From Dipetalonema caudispina (lineage: Eukaryota > Nematoda > Chromadorea > Rhabditida > Onchocercidae): a stretch of 62,848 bases of DNA. A program made the translations under genes and the position numbers. The stretch covers positions 1 to 62,848 of the forward strand of contig JABVXV010000351.1 of NCBI GenBank assembly GCA_013365325.1, written 5' to 3'. Shown one piece after another: positions 1 to 14,740 of the stretch; the first letter of the stretch is position 1; the number at the start of each line of letters is the position of its first letter. The notes beneath the pieces are model-generated. The model was not told where the DNA came from, searched no databases, and saw nothing but the letters and a program-made list of their open reading frames with translations.

Positions 1-141
<141 letters not shown>

Positions 142-396
142 AATAATAAAAAAAAAAAAATTTTTTTTTTTTATAAAAAAAAAAAAAAAAAAAAAAAAGA
201 GGAATTTCTTCTTTTTTTTTTTTTATCAACAAGAGATCAATTAAATGAAAGAGAGAGCGATGAATAGAATTGGACAATGGCGACAAATCGATGTAAATGA
301 ATGGACAGATGGACAAACTTGATAATTGTAAAAAAAAAAAAAAAAAAAAATACAAAAAAATATATATATCTATTTATATATGTATATATATAGATA

Positions 397-445
397 GAGA
401 GAGAGAGAGAGAGAGAGAGGAAGAGAGAAAGAGAAAGAGAGAGAC
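397..445. repeat. (GA)n microsatellite
   Basis: A nearly pure GA run of about 23 bases (397-419) continues as GA-rich sequence to about 445. It follows a TA-rich stretch. Confidence 0.85.
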
Positions 446-536
446 GTACGAATTTTGTCGTAAAGATCATCTGAATAATCAAGTTTAATGGCCTTCTTTA
501 AAATGCCATCACTGTCTCATCTATTTCTATTTCTCT

Positions 537-541
<5 letters not shown>

Positions 542-569
<28 letters not shown>
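542..569. repeat. (CT)n microsatellite
   Basis: An uninterrupted CT dinucleotide array. It is one of several CT/GA arrays in the left block; others are near 1192-1213, 2290-2309, 2899-2928, 3712-3737, 4615-4649 and 12739-12761. Confidence 0.9.
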
Positions 570-573
<4 letters not shown>

Positions 574-869
574 TGGCTTTTAATTGATGCTTGTTTAGCA
601 AAATATTCAATTCCATCAATGTCATTACTATCATTCATTAATGATTCATTCATAAATTATTCTTTAAAAATTGAAATGAATAAAGTTAAGTGAGAGAGGA
701 AAGTTAAATCAAATCTAATTCAATATCATATTATTTAGTTCATTTACAAAAAATGTAAAAAAAATTTTTTACAAAATTGTTTATGACTAATATCAGAATG
801 ACAATGACAATGATAACATTGAATGAAGAATTGGTAGTGACAATGATGACAATCATAATGAATGACAAT

Positions 870-914
870 AATGATGATGATGATGATAATGATGATGATG
901 ATGATGATGATGAT
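870..914. repeat. (GAT)n microsatellite
   Basis: A run of GAT/ATG trinucleotides. Depending on frame it reads as poly-Asp or poly-Met on the plus strand and poly-Ile on the minus strand, which creates false open frames. Confidence 0.9.
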
Positions 915-2463
915 AGTGATTATGATCATAATGTTAGTGATGAAAAACGGAAGGGAGGAAACAAACAAAAAAAAAAAAAAAGAGGGAAAAAAAAAAAAAA
1001 AGAATGATGAAAATTACGATAACACCAATTTGAAAAATATTTCTTTCAATCAACACTTCAAATATTTCACTATTCTTGAGAATGTTCCGTAAGACTGTTG
1101 AATTAATTAAAAGTAGTATATTTATAAATGCATAATTTCAGAAAACGCATTTATTTCTCTTCCTCCTCTTTCCTTTTCTCTCTTTCTTACCCTCTCTCTC
1201 TCTCTCTCTCTCTTGCTTTCTATCTTTTTCATTATTCCTTTATAAAATATTATCCATTTAATGGAAAATTTCGCATTTCATGCTAAAATTGTATTATTAC
1301 ATCCGAAGAAATTTCTGGCCATTCTCATCAATAATAATCTCTCCAATACTTTTCTCTAATTAACATACATCCCATTTTTTTTCTATCTTCTATTAAATAA
1401 TATTTTAAATTGCCATATGAATTTAAGTTATCCAATATCTTATTGGTATATTAGTAATATGAATTTAAGTTATGCAATATATATTAAATCATATATGATC
1501 ATTATATGAATTCAAATTTATTGGTATGTAAGTTTTAGATTTTATTGTAACAATGAATGAAAAGTTCTCTATACTATCATTATTATCTAACATTGTATTA
1601 TTATCAAATATTTTTAAACAAAAATAAAAAAATTTGATGAAATGATAAAAATTCTTGCTTTACATGAATTAAATGCATAATTCTTCTGGGAATTCCAATG
1701 GATTAGTTTGATCGAAATTACCACGATGAAGTTTACATCCTTAACAGAAATCTTAAGATAGCCTTTTGATAAGAAAATTTTGGATTAAAGCTTAAAATTT
1801 TAATTGAATTTTGACAATATACTTAAATATTGCATTGTTTCACTCTAAAAATATTCACAAACAATAACAGATATAGTATTAAACCAAAAATTATCTAATG
1901 GAAATGGAGAAGTGAATAAAAGTTGACGGAAGTTTAAATTACCAAATAATATTTGAAAAAAAAAAAAAAAAAAAAAGATATTATTAATCATTTATATCAT
2001 AAATTTATGTTAAAACTATTCAATTGAATAAAATAGAAATAATTAAAAATGTCGAATAAAAATTTAAATTATCAATAAGTGGAACAAAAAAAAAAGCATT
2101 AACAGACAATTAAATGATAAATTTGTTGTCAAAACTATCTAATAAAATAGAGTAAAAGTAAAATTTGATAAAAATTTAATTTGTCACATAACATTTAAAG
2201 AAAAAAGTTATTATCAATCATTTTTGGATGATAAATTTTGAAATAATTTGATGATAACAATAACAGAGAGAGGAAAAAAAAAAGAAGAGGGAGAGAGAGA
2301 GAGAGAGAAGAAGAAGAAAAAGAAGAGAGGAGGGAGATGATTGGTTGATTAGGTTGAAAGGAAGAGAAAAGAAAATGAATGATGAAACCAATGCGATATA
2401 ATGTGAATCGACCTTGTTCAAATTTACATTTAGATTCAAATCTAATTAAAATGCATAAAATTG

Positions 2464-2499
<36 letters not shown>

Positions 2500-2696
2500 A
2501 AAGGAAAGGAAAGGAAAGGGAAAAGAAAGTGGGAAAGAAAAGGAATGAAAGGGTGGAGTCGATTAATAGTGAGGAGGGGAGGAGAAAAAGAAAAGAAAAG
2601 AAAGATGAATGAAAAAAAAAAAAAAAAAATTGAAAAGAGAAAATTAAATAGGGCAAAAAGCATTGCCTATTTATTATCTCTTAGAATCAGTTTTCG

Positions 2697-2788
2697 ATGA
2701 ATGAATGAATGAATGAATGAATGAATGATTGAATGAATGAATGAATGAATGAATGAATGAATGATTGAATGAATGAATGAATGAATAA
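2697..2788. repeat. (ATGA)n tetranucleotide array
   Basis: About 23 ATGA copies with two interruptions (GATTGA). Confidence 0.9.
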
Positions 2789-2896
2789 ATTGTATAACCT
2801 TGAAAAAATGCCTATTTATTTATCATCAAGAATTAGTTAAATGAATGTATGATTGAATTGAATAAATTCGATAAAAATTGTACATAAAGAGATATA

Positions 2897-2931
<35 letters not shown>

Positions 2932-4610
2932 TTACTACTAACGAACTGATTTTAAACTTGACCAATTTTTATGGTACTTGTTTGAAAAGTTGTTTGTGAT
3001 TATAAAAGCGTAGAAAGAAGAAGATGAAAAACCGGTCTCTCTCTTTCTCTTTTTTTTTTTTTTTCCATTTTTATTTTTTTTTTTTTTCCTAAACAATGGT
3101 ATCAATCAAATTTATCTTTTACCAAACAACCAACCACCATATGATTGAATGAAAATAATATCGTCGAGTCTAATAAAATATTGCCTGATATGATTCATTT
3201 TTCTTTTTATTAAAAAAAAAAAAAAAATTGATTCAAATTCTTTCAACTTTTATTTTAATATTTTTCAAAAAAAAAAAAAAAAAAAAAAAAAAAGAAGAAA
3301 GAAAAGGAAAAAAAAAAATGAAAAGAAAGAGAAATTTTTTAATGTTTAAATAATAAAATTGTTCCCATTTTCCCGTTAAGCTTATTTTAATTCTTTTTTT
3401 TTTTTTCTCTACAACTATTCGTTTACTATTATGAATATTTAAACTAACATTAACTATATCGATATATATTTTTATGCTATTAAATATTATTTTAATTTCA
3501 AATTAAATTTAATATGATATATTTTGCTTACTTCAATTGTTACCTGTTTTTTTTTTTTGTTCATCTTTTGTTCATTGTTGTGTAACATTACTAAAGTCAT
3601 ACACAAATAATGTATTAAATTTGACATTTTTTAACTTTTAACTTCCGTTTTTCTTTTTTTTTTTCTCAGTCTTTCTCTCATTGTTTAACCCTCTATTTAC
3701 ATGTAACAAAAAGAGAGAGAGAGAGAGAGAGAGAGACAGAAAGGGAAAGGGGAAGAAATCACTGACTATTACTATTCATGTCATCTTGTTTACTTTATAG
3801 TTTATTATTGAAACGAAACGATTGATGATGCAAATTACTTTCATCAATAAACATTTCGCATATATGTAATCTTATAAAAATTTTTAATTATTTTATTCCT
3901 TTCCAATTACATTTTACATGCTTAATATTAAATGAATTGCTAAAAATATTATAAATTTAATGAGAAAAGAAATGTAATTTTCCGAAAATATTCCGGAATA
4001 TTGAAGAAATGATAATGACAAAAAAACGGAATGCTTAGAAAAGATTGAAAAATAATCATAATGTTGCGAAGTGATGAAAAAAAAAAAAAAAAAAAAAAAA
4101 CAAAACAGATTGAAAAAAAAAAAAAAAAAAAAATTGGAAAACATTGGGTAATAATGAAAAATGATAGAAAAGTGAAAAATTTTTTTTTTTCATTTTTCTT
4201 TTAGAATGAAAATTGAGAAAGAAAAAAAAAAAAAAAAGCGCAAAAAATTCCAACAACTTTTGATAAAATTAATTTTCAAACTTTCTGCAACATTTTGCAA
4301 CAAAATGAAATAAATCGGTAAAATAATAAGAACTAAAATGGCTCATCGTTACATAAATACATAAACATACGTAACACATACATTCACATACATTTCATTT
4401 TATTTTCGTTTTTTTTTTTTTTTTTAATGAATTTGATGAATGTGATAAAAATTTCACGGCATGTCAATTCGTCATTATTTTGATTGAATAGAAATGAAAA
4501 TAAAAAAAACAAAAAATGCTGCCATTGGTGCTATTGGCAAAGAGAAAAAGCATTTCGTATTATCATCGTTCGGTTAAGTTTTTTCATTCCCTCAATCTTT
4601 GATGCCTTTT

Positions 4611-4652
<42 letters not shown>

Positions 4653-7600
4653 TTCTTTAACTAAATATCAATTTATTTTAATTTTGTCATATATATAAAT
4701 ATATATATTCATATCATTAATCTTATTAATGAATAATGACAGTGATAAATGACATTTGATAACTATCAAAATGAAAAAAATTTTTTTTTAAATTTAGTTT
4801 AAATTCATTTTACAATCATTAATTTTTCATTCTTTTACGTACCATTATTAATCAATCATTTGCTCAGTCATTTCATTTCTTTAATTATGAGTTTAATTAT
4901 TGCTACGATACTATCGCTACTTTGTTACTTTGACGTCAATCAAACAAATTTTTTACTTTTTTACCTTCTTTTTTTTTTTTTTTTTTTTTTGTTCTAAAAT
5001 TAAAATTTATGACTTCCGCATTAAGAACAAGTTTTATAGGTTCATGAAAAAAAAAGCACCAGAAATAATGAAAATAAGTGAAGTTTGTCAGCAATGATTC
5101 TTTTTTTAGTTGAAAAGGAAAAAAAAGAAATTCAATCAAAAGTTTGTTAAAGAAAGCAGCTGTTCATTTGGTAAACAAAACTTTTCACACATTAATTTTG
5201 TGTAATTTTAACACACTGATAAAACTGATAACCTGTGAAAACCTTGAAAGACAAGGAGAAAAAAAAAATTAATAAAATGAAATGATAGAAAATAAATGCT
5301 TGTTTCTTGTAATTTTTTATAATTTTATTAATTAAAATTAATATCATATATGGATAAATTAATTTCGTATAACTAATTTATCATCAAATTAATTAGCTGT
5401 CCGAAATTTAATTTTGTCCATAGATATTTTAAACCAAAATATTTTTGCAAAAAATTAAACTTGTTTTTTTCAGTATTAACTAAATGTTTTAAAAATCAAT
5501 AATAATTGACAAAAAAAAAAAAAAAAAAAAAACATTTGTATAATAACAATGAATGATTTTTTTATTAAAAGAAATGATAAAAATTGTTAAAATGTGTAAA
5601 TATTGAGCAGTTATGAAAGGTTGGAAAAAAGTTTACATAAAATTTAATCAAAATATTATTGAAAAAATCAAATTTATTTTTCCATTAATAGCTAACGAAA
5701 TTTGCAAAACTCTTTTTCCTTTTCCCAAAACTTTATTTATTTAGTAAAAGTTTTTTTTTTTTTTTTTTTCAGTAATCTGGTACGAAACTGGCATATGATA
5801 CTTTGGTTAGAATAATAAATCCAACTATTCCAAGGTTATAAAAAAAAAAAAAAAATAGTACCATCATTAAATTTACAATAAAAATGATAATATAATAAAT
5901 TATGATATAATAAATATGCAATTAATAATGGTCATTTTGTTTTTGTCATTCAATGATGATGAAAGAATGTAAATGAAATAAAATGAAATGAAATAAAATG
6001 AAATCAATGAATAATTACGCAAATTAATGAAAAAATAAATAACAAACGAAGGCAATAAACTATCAAAACAACAAATCAAAATATCGTTTCACTTTGTACC
6101 AGGCAGTCAAAAATAAAAAAAATAAAGAACGGAAAACTTTGATGAACAAATATTCCACGTTTCAGAAATAAAAATTTCGGAAAAGTTGTACTTTTTCAAT
6201 GAAATCAGACTTTTTTAAATTAGTATTAGTTTAGTGAAAATTTGACATTAAATAAATAAAAAAGTTAATGTCATCATGCATTGCAATTTTATCGTTTGAA
6301 AAAAAAAAAAAAAAAAAAGATTTGTTTGTGATTTTTAAAAGAAATTAAAATCTGTGGATTGACCGAATTGAAATCAAAATTGAGAGATTTTTTCATACTG
6401 TAAGCTTGCATATTTGAGTATTATTTAATATATTTTCAAATATCATTAGGTAAGTATTTTTCAATAAATAATTATTGAAGCTTTTCGTTTGTTCAAATAA
6501 CAATTTTATTGGATTTCCAACATTTTTCGTTTTTTCTTATCGAACAGATCGAAAGATTTCGTTAGCTTGATGCATTATATGTTTTTAGTTGAGAAAGTTT
6601 AAAATTAGACCTAAAATGGTATTAACCACTTCATTCATAATTATATTAATAATCTGATTTCATGGAAAAATTTTAAATTATTTCATTCTAAAAATTTCAA
6701 ATACAATCAATAATACATCAAATAATTTTAAAATATAACAAGAATTTTAGGGACTATATTGTTGTTAATTTTGAAAATTATAATTACTACTTTTCTTTTT
6801 CCGATTTTTTTCAAGATTAATTCAAATTTTACTCATATCATTTATGAAGTCAAATTGAATAATTGTTAATTGCTGTAAAATTCCAAATAATCAGTTGATT
6901 AATTGTCAAAATTGTTAGTGGAAAAAAGATTTTTTAGGTAAACAAATAATCTGAAGTGGGAAATCTATCGTAATTGGAAAATTTTCTCCAACAATATAAA
7001 TTTAAAAATAAAATTTATAGGAAGAATTTATTGATTAAGTTTGGATGAAAGTAAATCTGTAAAAACAAAACAACAAAGGTTGTAAATATTACAATGCAAA
7101 TGAAATTTCACAAATTATTTAAATTCAATTAGCATAATTGATTCATTATTACTATATTATAATAATATTTACACATTGATTTCAAAATTTTATTTTTCAT
7201 TTTCGACTAAATTATACTAGATGAGAGATTAAGACAAAAGATTGTTAATTTCATTAATTACCAATCTAACGAATTGCTTCGTTAATCACTTTAGAATGAA
7301 ATAGTAGCGTCTACACTATTTCTGTATGTATTAATTTTGAAACTTTAAATAGGAAATGAATTATTTTAAATTATGACGAAGAATTATTGCTGTGAAATTC
7401 ATCCTTTTTAATAGCACGATTTAAGTGAAAATATAAAATAATGAAAATAAGCACAGAATGATCAAATACATAAAAATTGAGCAAAAAAAAAAAAAAAAAA
7501 ATATTATTTAAGCTCAAACTAATGATTATTATAACGTTAAATTTCACAACGTATGATTAATTTAATGGTGAGAATTAAGCGAAGAAAATTTAAAAAACCA

Positions 7601-9889
7601 AAAGATAAAGATGATCATAAAAAAAATAAATTAATCCAAATATTCCAATGTACTTAATTCATATCAAATGGTAGTAGTCACCTCATAGTAATTGTGCTAT
7701 TTTCATAATCATAATTATATTAATTATACATCCCAAACGTAATTATTTCGTTTAGTGTGATTCAAATATGACATGAAACAATAGGAAGAATAAGTGTATA
7801 TAAATGTGATGGTAAATGTAAATATAAATATGCAATATATATATATATATATGAATTAAATAACTTGATAAAATTGGATGAAGAAAAAGAAGATTCGTTA
7901 CTATGTAATCAAATATTTGAATTAGCATTTTGTTAAAACTATGCAATTAAAGTTACTATGCAATTAAATACTTGAAATAACATTTGCTACAACATAGATA
8001 AATATAAAAAAAGGGTATATTCTTTTTTTTTTTTTTTTTTTTTTTTGTATTTGAAACAACAATATTAAATTATAATCTTTAAATGTAATAGAAAAGAAAT
8101 AATAAACAGAAGTTTAAAAAAATTACAAAAATTGGATTATAATTATCATATTAAGTTGTATTTCAAAAATTCGTTTTTCGTAAGTAATGCAATCATAAAA
8201 TATATTTTGTTTAAAAGACTGGAGAAACATAAACAATAAATCAATTTGCTTAATGTAATAATTTATTCATTCTTATCACTCCTTTGTTGATGTTTTTTGT
8301 TATTGTTGATATTACTATTGCTATTGTTATTGTTTTTGTTGTTGTTGTTGTTGTTATTGTTATCGTTGTTATTGTTGTTACCGTTATTATTATTGCTTCT
8401 AATTACACTGCTTCCATGCAAATATATTACATTTTGCATTTCCTTATTTGCAGAAGAATTTATCTGAATGATCGGATTTCCTATCAAATATCCTCACATA
8501 TCATCCATTAAGCTATACAAACACCTCTAATAATTATTGAATTCAATTTTTGCTTTCTTAAAATGTTCGATTACCAAATTAATAGTTTGTGAATATCATT
8601 AGTGAAAATATAGAAAATTCAAAAAAAAAAAAAAAAATTATTAGCTAAAATAAAAACAAAAACAAAAACAGAATGGAATTAAATAAATAAAATTTGATAG
8701 TGCACTATTTGTATGTAACCAAAAATACTTTCTTCTTTTTCTTACTTCATCAATCGAAATATATCTCATTACTTTGTTTATTTACGATCTTTTTTTTTTT
8801 TTTTCTTTTTTTAAAAAAAAGAAAATCTCTCTTTTCTTTCCTTTCTCTTTTTTTTTTTTTTACTATCTGTAAATTTTTAGTTTCGTTAAACAGGTATTCA
8901 TTTCAACAAAGATCGATAAACAAAATTAAATATGTGTTTGTTATAATTCAAAAAATTCTATAGAAAATTTTATGCAATAAAATGATTATATATGAGGAAC
9001 ATTCATTAATAAATTTCATCTATTATCTAATTAGCGCTATTTAATGGTTAAAATTTACGAAATAAACCAGGAAAAAAAAAAATTACTGCAATTGAAAAAT
9101 GCTCAACTTTTTTTTTTTTTCGAAAACTAAATGGATAGATATATTGCATGGATAAAAGAAATTAAGCAATAATTATGTGCCATATGAAAAAAAACGAAGT
9201 TAAAGGCCAGTTTAATTTTATTCCACTTGAAAATGACAAAAAATTAGAGTAGCGAAAAAAAGATAAATAAGAAAAAACCTTTTTCAGGTTGCATTTTAAA
9301 ATTTATTATTTATACACCCGATAAGATCAATAATTGATATACATATATAAGTGTATATCATTAATTCAGTATAAACATTTCATATGAAAGTAAATATTAT
9401 CATCTTTTCATATTCGTCGTATGCTTACGATAAGATTGGATACTACAAGAAAGCAAGGAGTAAACATCTATGAAGGATAGATAAGAAGCACATTATAGAA
9501 ATGATGTATTAAATGAAAATATTAAAATAATTTATTGAAATGTAACCTCTGATATGGCATATTTTATTTATTTTTTAATATTTTACAATAAAAAAAAAAA
9601 AAAAAGTGCAAAATAATTATTAATCAGTATTTATCTGATCAATTTTTTCATTGTTACAATACGTACGTATTCGATGAACGTTTCCGAAAAGCTTATGTAT
9701 ATGCAACAAAAAAAAAAAAAAATCGTAAACGTAATATGCTTTACGTAATCAACGTAAGTTAAAAAATAAAATAAAAAGAAAGAACATTATTATTTTGAAT
9801 ATATTATTAGCAAAAACAGAAACTGATAAAAAAAGAAAAAAGGACCAAAAAAGCATAAAAAATAAGATAAATGGAAAAATCAAATTAAG

Positions 9890-9891
<2 letters not shown>

Positions 9892-9935
<44 letters not shown>
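9892..9935. repeat. Long poly(A) tract
   Basis: About 44 consecutive A residues, followed by further short A runs to about 9969. Confidence 0.9.
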
Positions 9936-9937
<2 letters not shown>

Positions 9938-10143
9938 AAAAAAACCAACAAAAAAAAAAAAAAAAAAAATTTACGAAATACTTACTATTTTTACTTGCTG
10001 CTGTTACTATTTTTGATGAATGTTTGTTTTTCACTTTATTCTTTTTTTTTTTTGATCATTTTTGTTTTGATCTTTCCTTCTGAATAAATGTACCATGAAG
10101 GAGAGATATAATCCGATGATTGTTTTTCCATCTTTAATCAACC

Positions 10144-10230
10144 ATTCATCCATTCATTCATTCATTCATTCATTCATTCATTCATTCATTCATTTATTCG
10201 TTCATTCATTCATCCATCCATTCATTTCAT
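10144..10230. repeat. (CATT)n tetranucleotide array
   Basis: A tandem ATTC/CATT array with a few substitutions. It reads as Ser-Phe-Ile-His repeats on the plus strand and is not a gene. Confidence 0.9.
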
Positions 10231-11040
10231 TCAACAATTCATCTATTTACCCTTCAATTCTGATGATTACCATCGCTTATACTTCTAATTTTTTTTTTTT
10301 CTCTCCAATTGTGTGATCTGTTGGTGGTCATTCTTTCATTTCAACCTCTTTCTTTTTTTTTCCCCTTTCTCCCCCGCCTCATATCCTTTCTACGATCTCT
10401 CTAATGATTATTATCGATAAGCATCACATCCGTTAACGATGGGATAATCATAACTTCACCATGATAGCATCATCATTACTATACCTTTACCCGGGATATA
10501 TCGATAAAAGTGTCATACATTATTGGGCATCTTTTTCCTTTTTAAGCAAATATGTTAGCGATTCTAATCAGTGTGTGGAAAAAAAAAAAACAAAAGAAAA
10601 GATAATAATTGTAAGAATTAGGGAAAGATAATATATACCGTTCTGTTAATCCATTCGTTTCATATTGTTTCTAATCGGGGAAAAAAAAAAAAAAAATGCG
10701 AAATTAAAAAATTTTTGTTGATTAGAAAAAGATAGGAATAGAAAATTCCTGCCGGAATCCTAAAATTCTTTTTTAATAATTCTCTACCGGCTTATGTCAC
10801 TATGCTACGTATAGCCATTCAGTTTGTGTTTTATTCCATTTTAATGATTTAAATATTCAAATTGCCAACTGATCCTCATGACTATTCTACTATACAAAAG
10901 ACATGTGCACAATGTACAACACATATAGTTTTTGTAATTTTTGCTCTTAAATATCTAAAAGACTAAAATAACACAAGGAAAAAAAGCAAAGAAAAGAAGG
11001 ATGATAGAGAAAAACAGTCATAAAATTAATAAGAACACAA

Positions 11041-11450
11041 TAAAATTTGAGTGTGTAAGATACTACGCACATATATGGCTTAAAGACATTTATACCGTAC
11101 AAGATACTGTATTAGTACAAAATTTGTACTGTACGAGGATACTGTACAAATTTAGTTTGACAATTGCATAAGATGTTTTATACATTTAGTCTGCTAAGAA
11201 TTATACTAATTCAAGATACCTCGTATAAATATCGTGTAAGATTTATGCTGTACGAGGATATTGTGTACATCTAATGTGATACCGTGCAAGATATTTTATA
11301 TAACATAGAATTTATACTAACGATAATGACACTGTATACATTTAATTTGATAAAATTCAAGCTGCATGAGATACTGTATGCATACAACCATGTAAAATTC
11401 ATACTGTAGAAGATACTGTACAAGTGGAATCTTCTAAAATTTAACGAGAA
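11041..11450. repeat. Degenerate minisatellite with GATACTGTA core
   Basis: A core close to GATACTGTAC, followed by a variable ATTTA/AAATT segment, recurs about nine times. Copies start near 11101, 11137, 11168, 11212, 11254, 11287, 11325, 11366 and 11410, so the spacing is roughly 30-45 bases. The copies are strongly diverged, which suggests an old tandem array. Confidence 0.6.
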
Positions 11451-11718
11451 GGCAAAAAAAGGGCGGAAATTTCTCCATAAGTTTATTTCTCTTTTTTTTT
11501 TTTTTTTTCTCTTTTATGCATGATTTATATACAAACAATTATCTCTACAACAAACGTAATTCATTCATTTGTTTATCACAATGCTTCATGTTATATTTCA
11601 TGATGGAAGTGTAGAAATATTGTGCATTGTGCATAAAACTGATAACAATTAATGAAATGAAATGAAAATGAATGTATTGAATGTCAAAATGGCATATTAC
11701 ATCGATAAATTGTTAGAT

Positions 11719-11777
<59 letters not shown>
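11719..11777. repeat. Compound (TA)n(TG)n microsatellite
   Basis: A TA array passes directly into a TG array. Confidence 0.95.
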
Positions 11778-11779
<2 letters not shown>

Positions 11780-13539
11780 CTAACACTTCACATTAATCTA
11801 TCCACTCAACTTTTTTAATGATACAAAAAAAAAAAAAAAGAATTGAAAGAAAAAAGAAGAAAAAACCCATCTCTTTTTTTCTTTTCAAAATTTCATTAAA
11901 AATTTTTTCATCAATCAAGGGGAAGACAGCTGTTTGTTACTACAGTGTTAGAGAAACTATTTCTTTCGTTGAAAAAATGAAAAAAAAAGTGACAAATGTG
12001 AAAAATTTGTTTTGAAAAAAATCAAGTAAATAAATAACTTTTTAACAAGTGTCTTTCTAAAAATTAATTTATTTACCTCATTATCCCTTTTTTTTTTCTT
12101 TTTCTGCGGCAATAATATAAGTTATATTTGAAAAATGAATGATCAAAAATAAGAGGAAAAATTTTTTGTAAAATGAGAGAAAGTAAATGTAAACGATTCA
12201 TAATATATTGGGTAATAATGATAATAATAAACAACAGTATCAAGTGATATAATTGCAGATCATCATAATCGTCATTTAATTCTGTTTTTCTTAATTGTCT
12301 ACAAAATTAATTAATAGCCTCTAAGAATTTTACACTGTTATAGGGTAGAACTGAACCTAACAATATTTCAACAGTAAACTAAAATGAATCTTTTTTCAAT
12401 TAGTAACTTTATCACTATTATTACACATTACAAATAAATTGTATACATTCAGTGATTTTCTACACTACTATTTCTCGGATATCATTATTAATTAATTAAT
12501 TGATTGATTTGTTTAATTTATTCATTAATGTTTTCAAATAGAATGTGTATAAATGAATGTTTGCATTGAGAGCATTTTAAAAATAAATTGAAAATGAACA
12601 TTCCTTTGAGGAGAAGATGATGAAGATATTGAAAATGAATGATAGACTTTTAAAGAAGTATTGTTTTTTTTTCCTCTTTTTCTGTTTTTTGTTTTGCTCA
12701 TTTCATTTTTTCCTTCTCTCTCTCCCCCTTCCTCTCCTCCTCTCTCTCTCTCTCTCTCTCTTTCTTGCAAAAGAAATATGTATCTGCGAAGAAATTTCAA
12801 TCATCCATTTTTTTTCAGATAATTGGAAAAAAAAAAAAAAAACGAAACTGAAGGAAACGAAAATGGAAGAGGAAGAAAATGGAAGTAAGTTTGTTTGAAA
12901 ATAGTTTTAAAAATTGTTAAATGAAGCAATTTAAAAAGAAAAAAAAAATGGGAAAAAAACATTACATCGATTGTAATCTTTTGACCTTTTTTTTTTTTAA
13001 AGAAAAGTTCGTTTCAATTCTTAATTAACATATTTATTTCATTATATTTATATAAATATCGTTGTATAATAAATAAAATTTGAGACAGTCTTTCGTTTCC
13101 GATTATTTCTTTCTGTTGCTATTATAGAAAATTGGTTTCGTACTTTTTCAAAGGAAAAAGAAAAATTACCAACCTTTAGAGCAATTTTCGTAAAAAAAAA
13201 AGAGAAGGAGATAGGGAAGAAAAAGAAGGAAATGAATGGCTAATGAATTGTTAAAGTTGAATTTAATTGAAATTTCAATTGAATCAACATTTCTTTCCTT
13301 TTCTTCACATCTCATCATTTTAGAAAAAAAAGAAAACGAAAAAGAAAATTATTGGTATTTACTTCATATAAAATAAACATTGGTAGAGAGCTAATTAATG
13401 CATATTACGTTGTAATTATGAAAATATAGTAATAATAGTAATAAAAAAATTTTAGAATTAGTAATTTCAATAGAGAAAATTTTGATACAATGACACTTAT
13501 TCGAATACGAATATCAAAGCATTCCTCAGTAATCATTGT

Positions 13540-13965
13540 TAACAATAAGAAAACAACAACAATTCACATTTAGTGAAAAAAATCGAAATCGATCAACAAC
13601 AATAGCAATTCATACTGAAAAATCAAATTGAAATTCATCAACAACAGCAATTTACATTTGAAGGTTAAATTGAAATCATTTAACAACAACAATTTACACT
13701 TAAAAAAAAAAAAAAAAAAAACCAAAACAACAACAGTTCACATTTAAAGATGAAATCGAAATCGACCAAATAACATAACAAATAGTACACAATGAAAGAA
13801 CAAAATTGAAATCGATCAACACACAACAACAACAACAACAACAACAACAACACACAACAACAACAACAACAGTAACATTTGTAAATCAAATTGAAATTTG
13901 ATCAATTCACATTTGAAGATCAAATTGAATCGATCAATAATAATAATAATAATTCAATTTAAAAT
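13540..13965. repeat. CAACAA-containing minisatellite
   Basis: About eight imperfect copies of a unit made of three blocks: an ATCAACAACAACAAT block, a TTCACATTTGAAG block and an ATCAAATTGAAATCG block. The unit is about 40-65 bases. Within it, a (CAA)n run around 13824-13873 has expanded. The unit spacing varies with the CAA length. Confidence 0.7.
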
Positions 13966-14004
13966 AAATGAAACTATAACAGTAACATAAACAGATAGAC
14001 AGAC

Positions 14005-14008
<4 letters not shown>

Positions 14009-14049
<41 letters not shown>
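14009..14049. repeat. (CA)n microsatellite
   Basis: About 20 uninterrupted CA dinucleotides. Confidence 0.95.
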
Positions 14050-14050
<1 letters not shown>

Positions 14051-14697
14051 CTTGTCTAATTAAAACAATAACAAAAGTATAGCACACATACCGGAAATAA
14101 TAAAAGAATTCCTTTCTCATTTTCTATTCTTCATTCTTTTCTTTGTTTAAAAAAAAAAAAAAAAAAAGTGAATTAATGTACTTCCTCTTTTATGTATCAT
14201 TTCTTTCTCATTTATGTAACAATTGTTCCTTTCATATATTTTTTTTTTTTCCTTTTTCCTTTTTTTTTGTTATTCTTCTATAAAGAATGAAAGAAAAGAA
14301 AAGAAGAAATGATGATAATGATGATGATGATGATGATGATGAACAATGTTTTCTTTTAATTTGAAAAGATCCCGCATTTTGAAATTCCGATACTTCTCAC
14401 TCCCCCGCTTCCCCCCGCCTTTCGAATTATTGTTTGAAATACGAAGCTTATTATCATTGGAAACCAATTAGCATCAATATGAATGAATCAGTCCTATTCT
14501 TTTGTATATTTGAATTATATGTTATATTTTATTTACCATTTCCCTTTTATTTATTTATAAATTATTTATTTCATTTGAAAATACTTTTTATAATATAAAA
14601 TTTATTTTTTCATTTCTTTTTATGTATCATTTTTTATTTTATCACAAAAAATAAAAAAAAAAATTTTTTTTCAAAAATAAAATTTCTTTTTCATTTT

Positions 14698-14740
<43 letters not shown>

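Noticed and set aside
237..5139. Open frames rich in Lys, Phe, Ser/Leu, Asp or Ile
   Set aside because: They are translations of A/T homopolymers and GA/CT/GAT repeats on both strands, with no complex sequence or splice-bounded structure.
8263..8511. Poly-Asn frame (minus) and poly-Val/Ile frame (plus)
   Set aside because: Both come from a degenerate TTGTTATTG repeat; low complexity explains them fully.
11041..11450. CRISPR-like array of regularly spaced repeats
   Set aside because: The repeat copies are too diverged, spacing is irregular, and the genome is eukaryotic.
13680..13889. Cysteine/leucine-rich minus-strand frame
   Set aside because: It is the reverse reading of the CAA minisatellite, not a secreted cysteine-rich protein.
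14399..14423. C-rich run (G-rich on the minus strand) as a G-quadruplex
   Set aside because: Only about two long G runs are present; too few separate runs for a confident quadruplex call.
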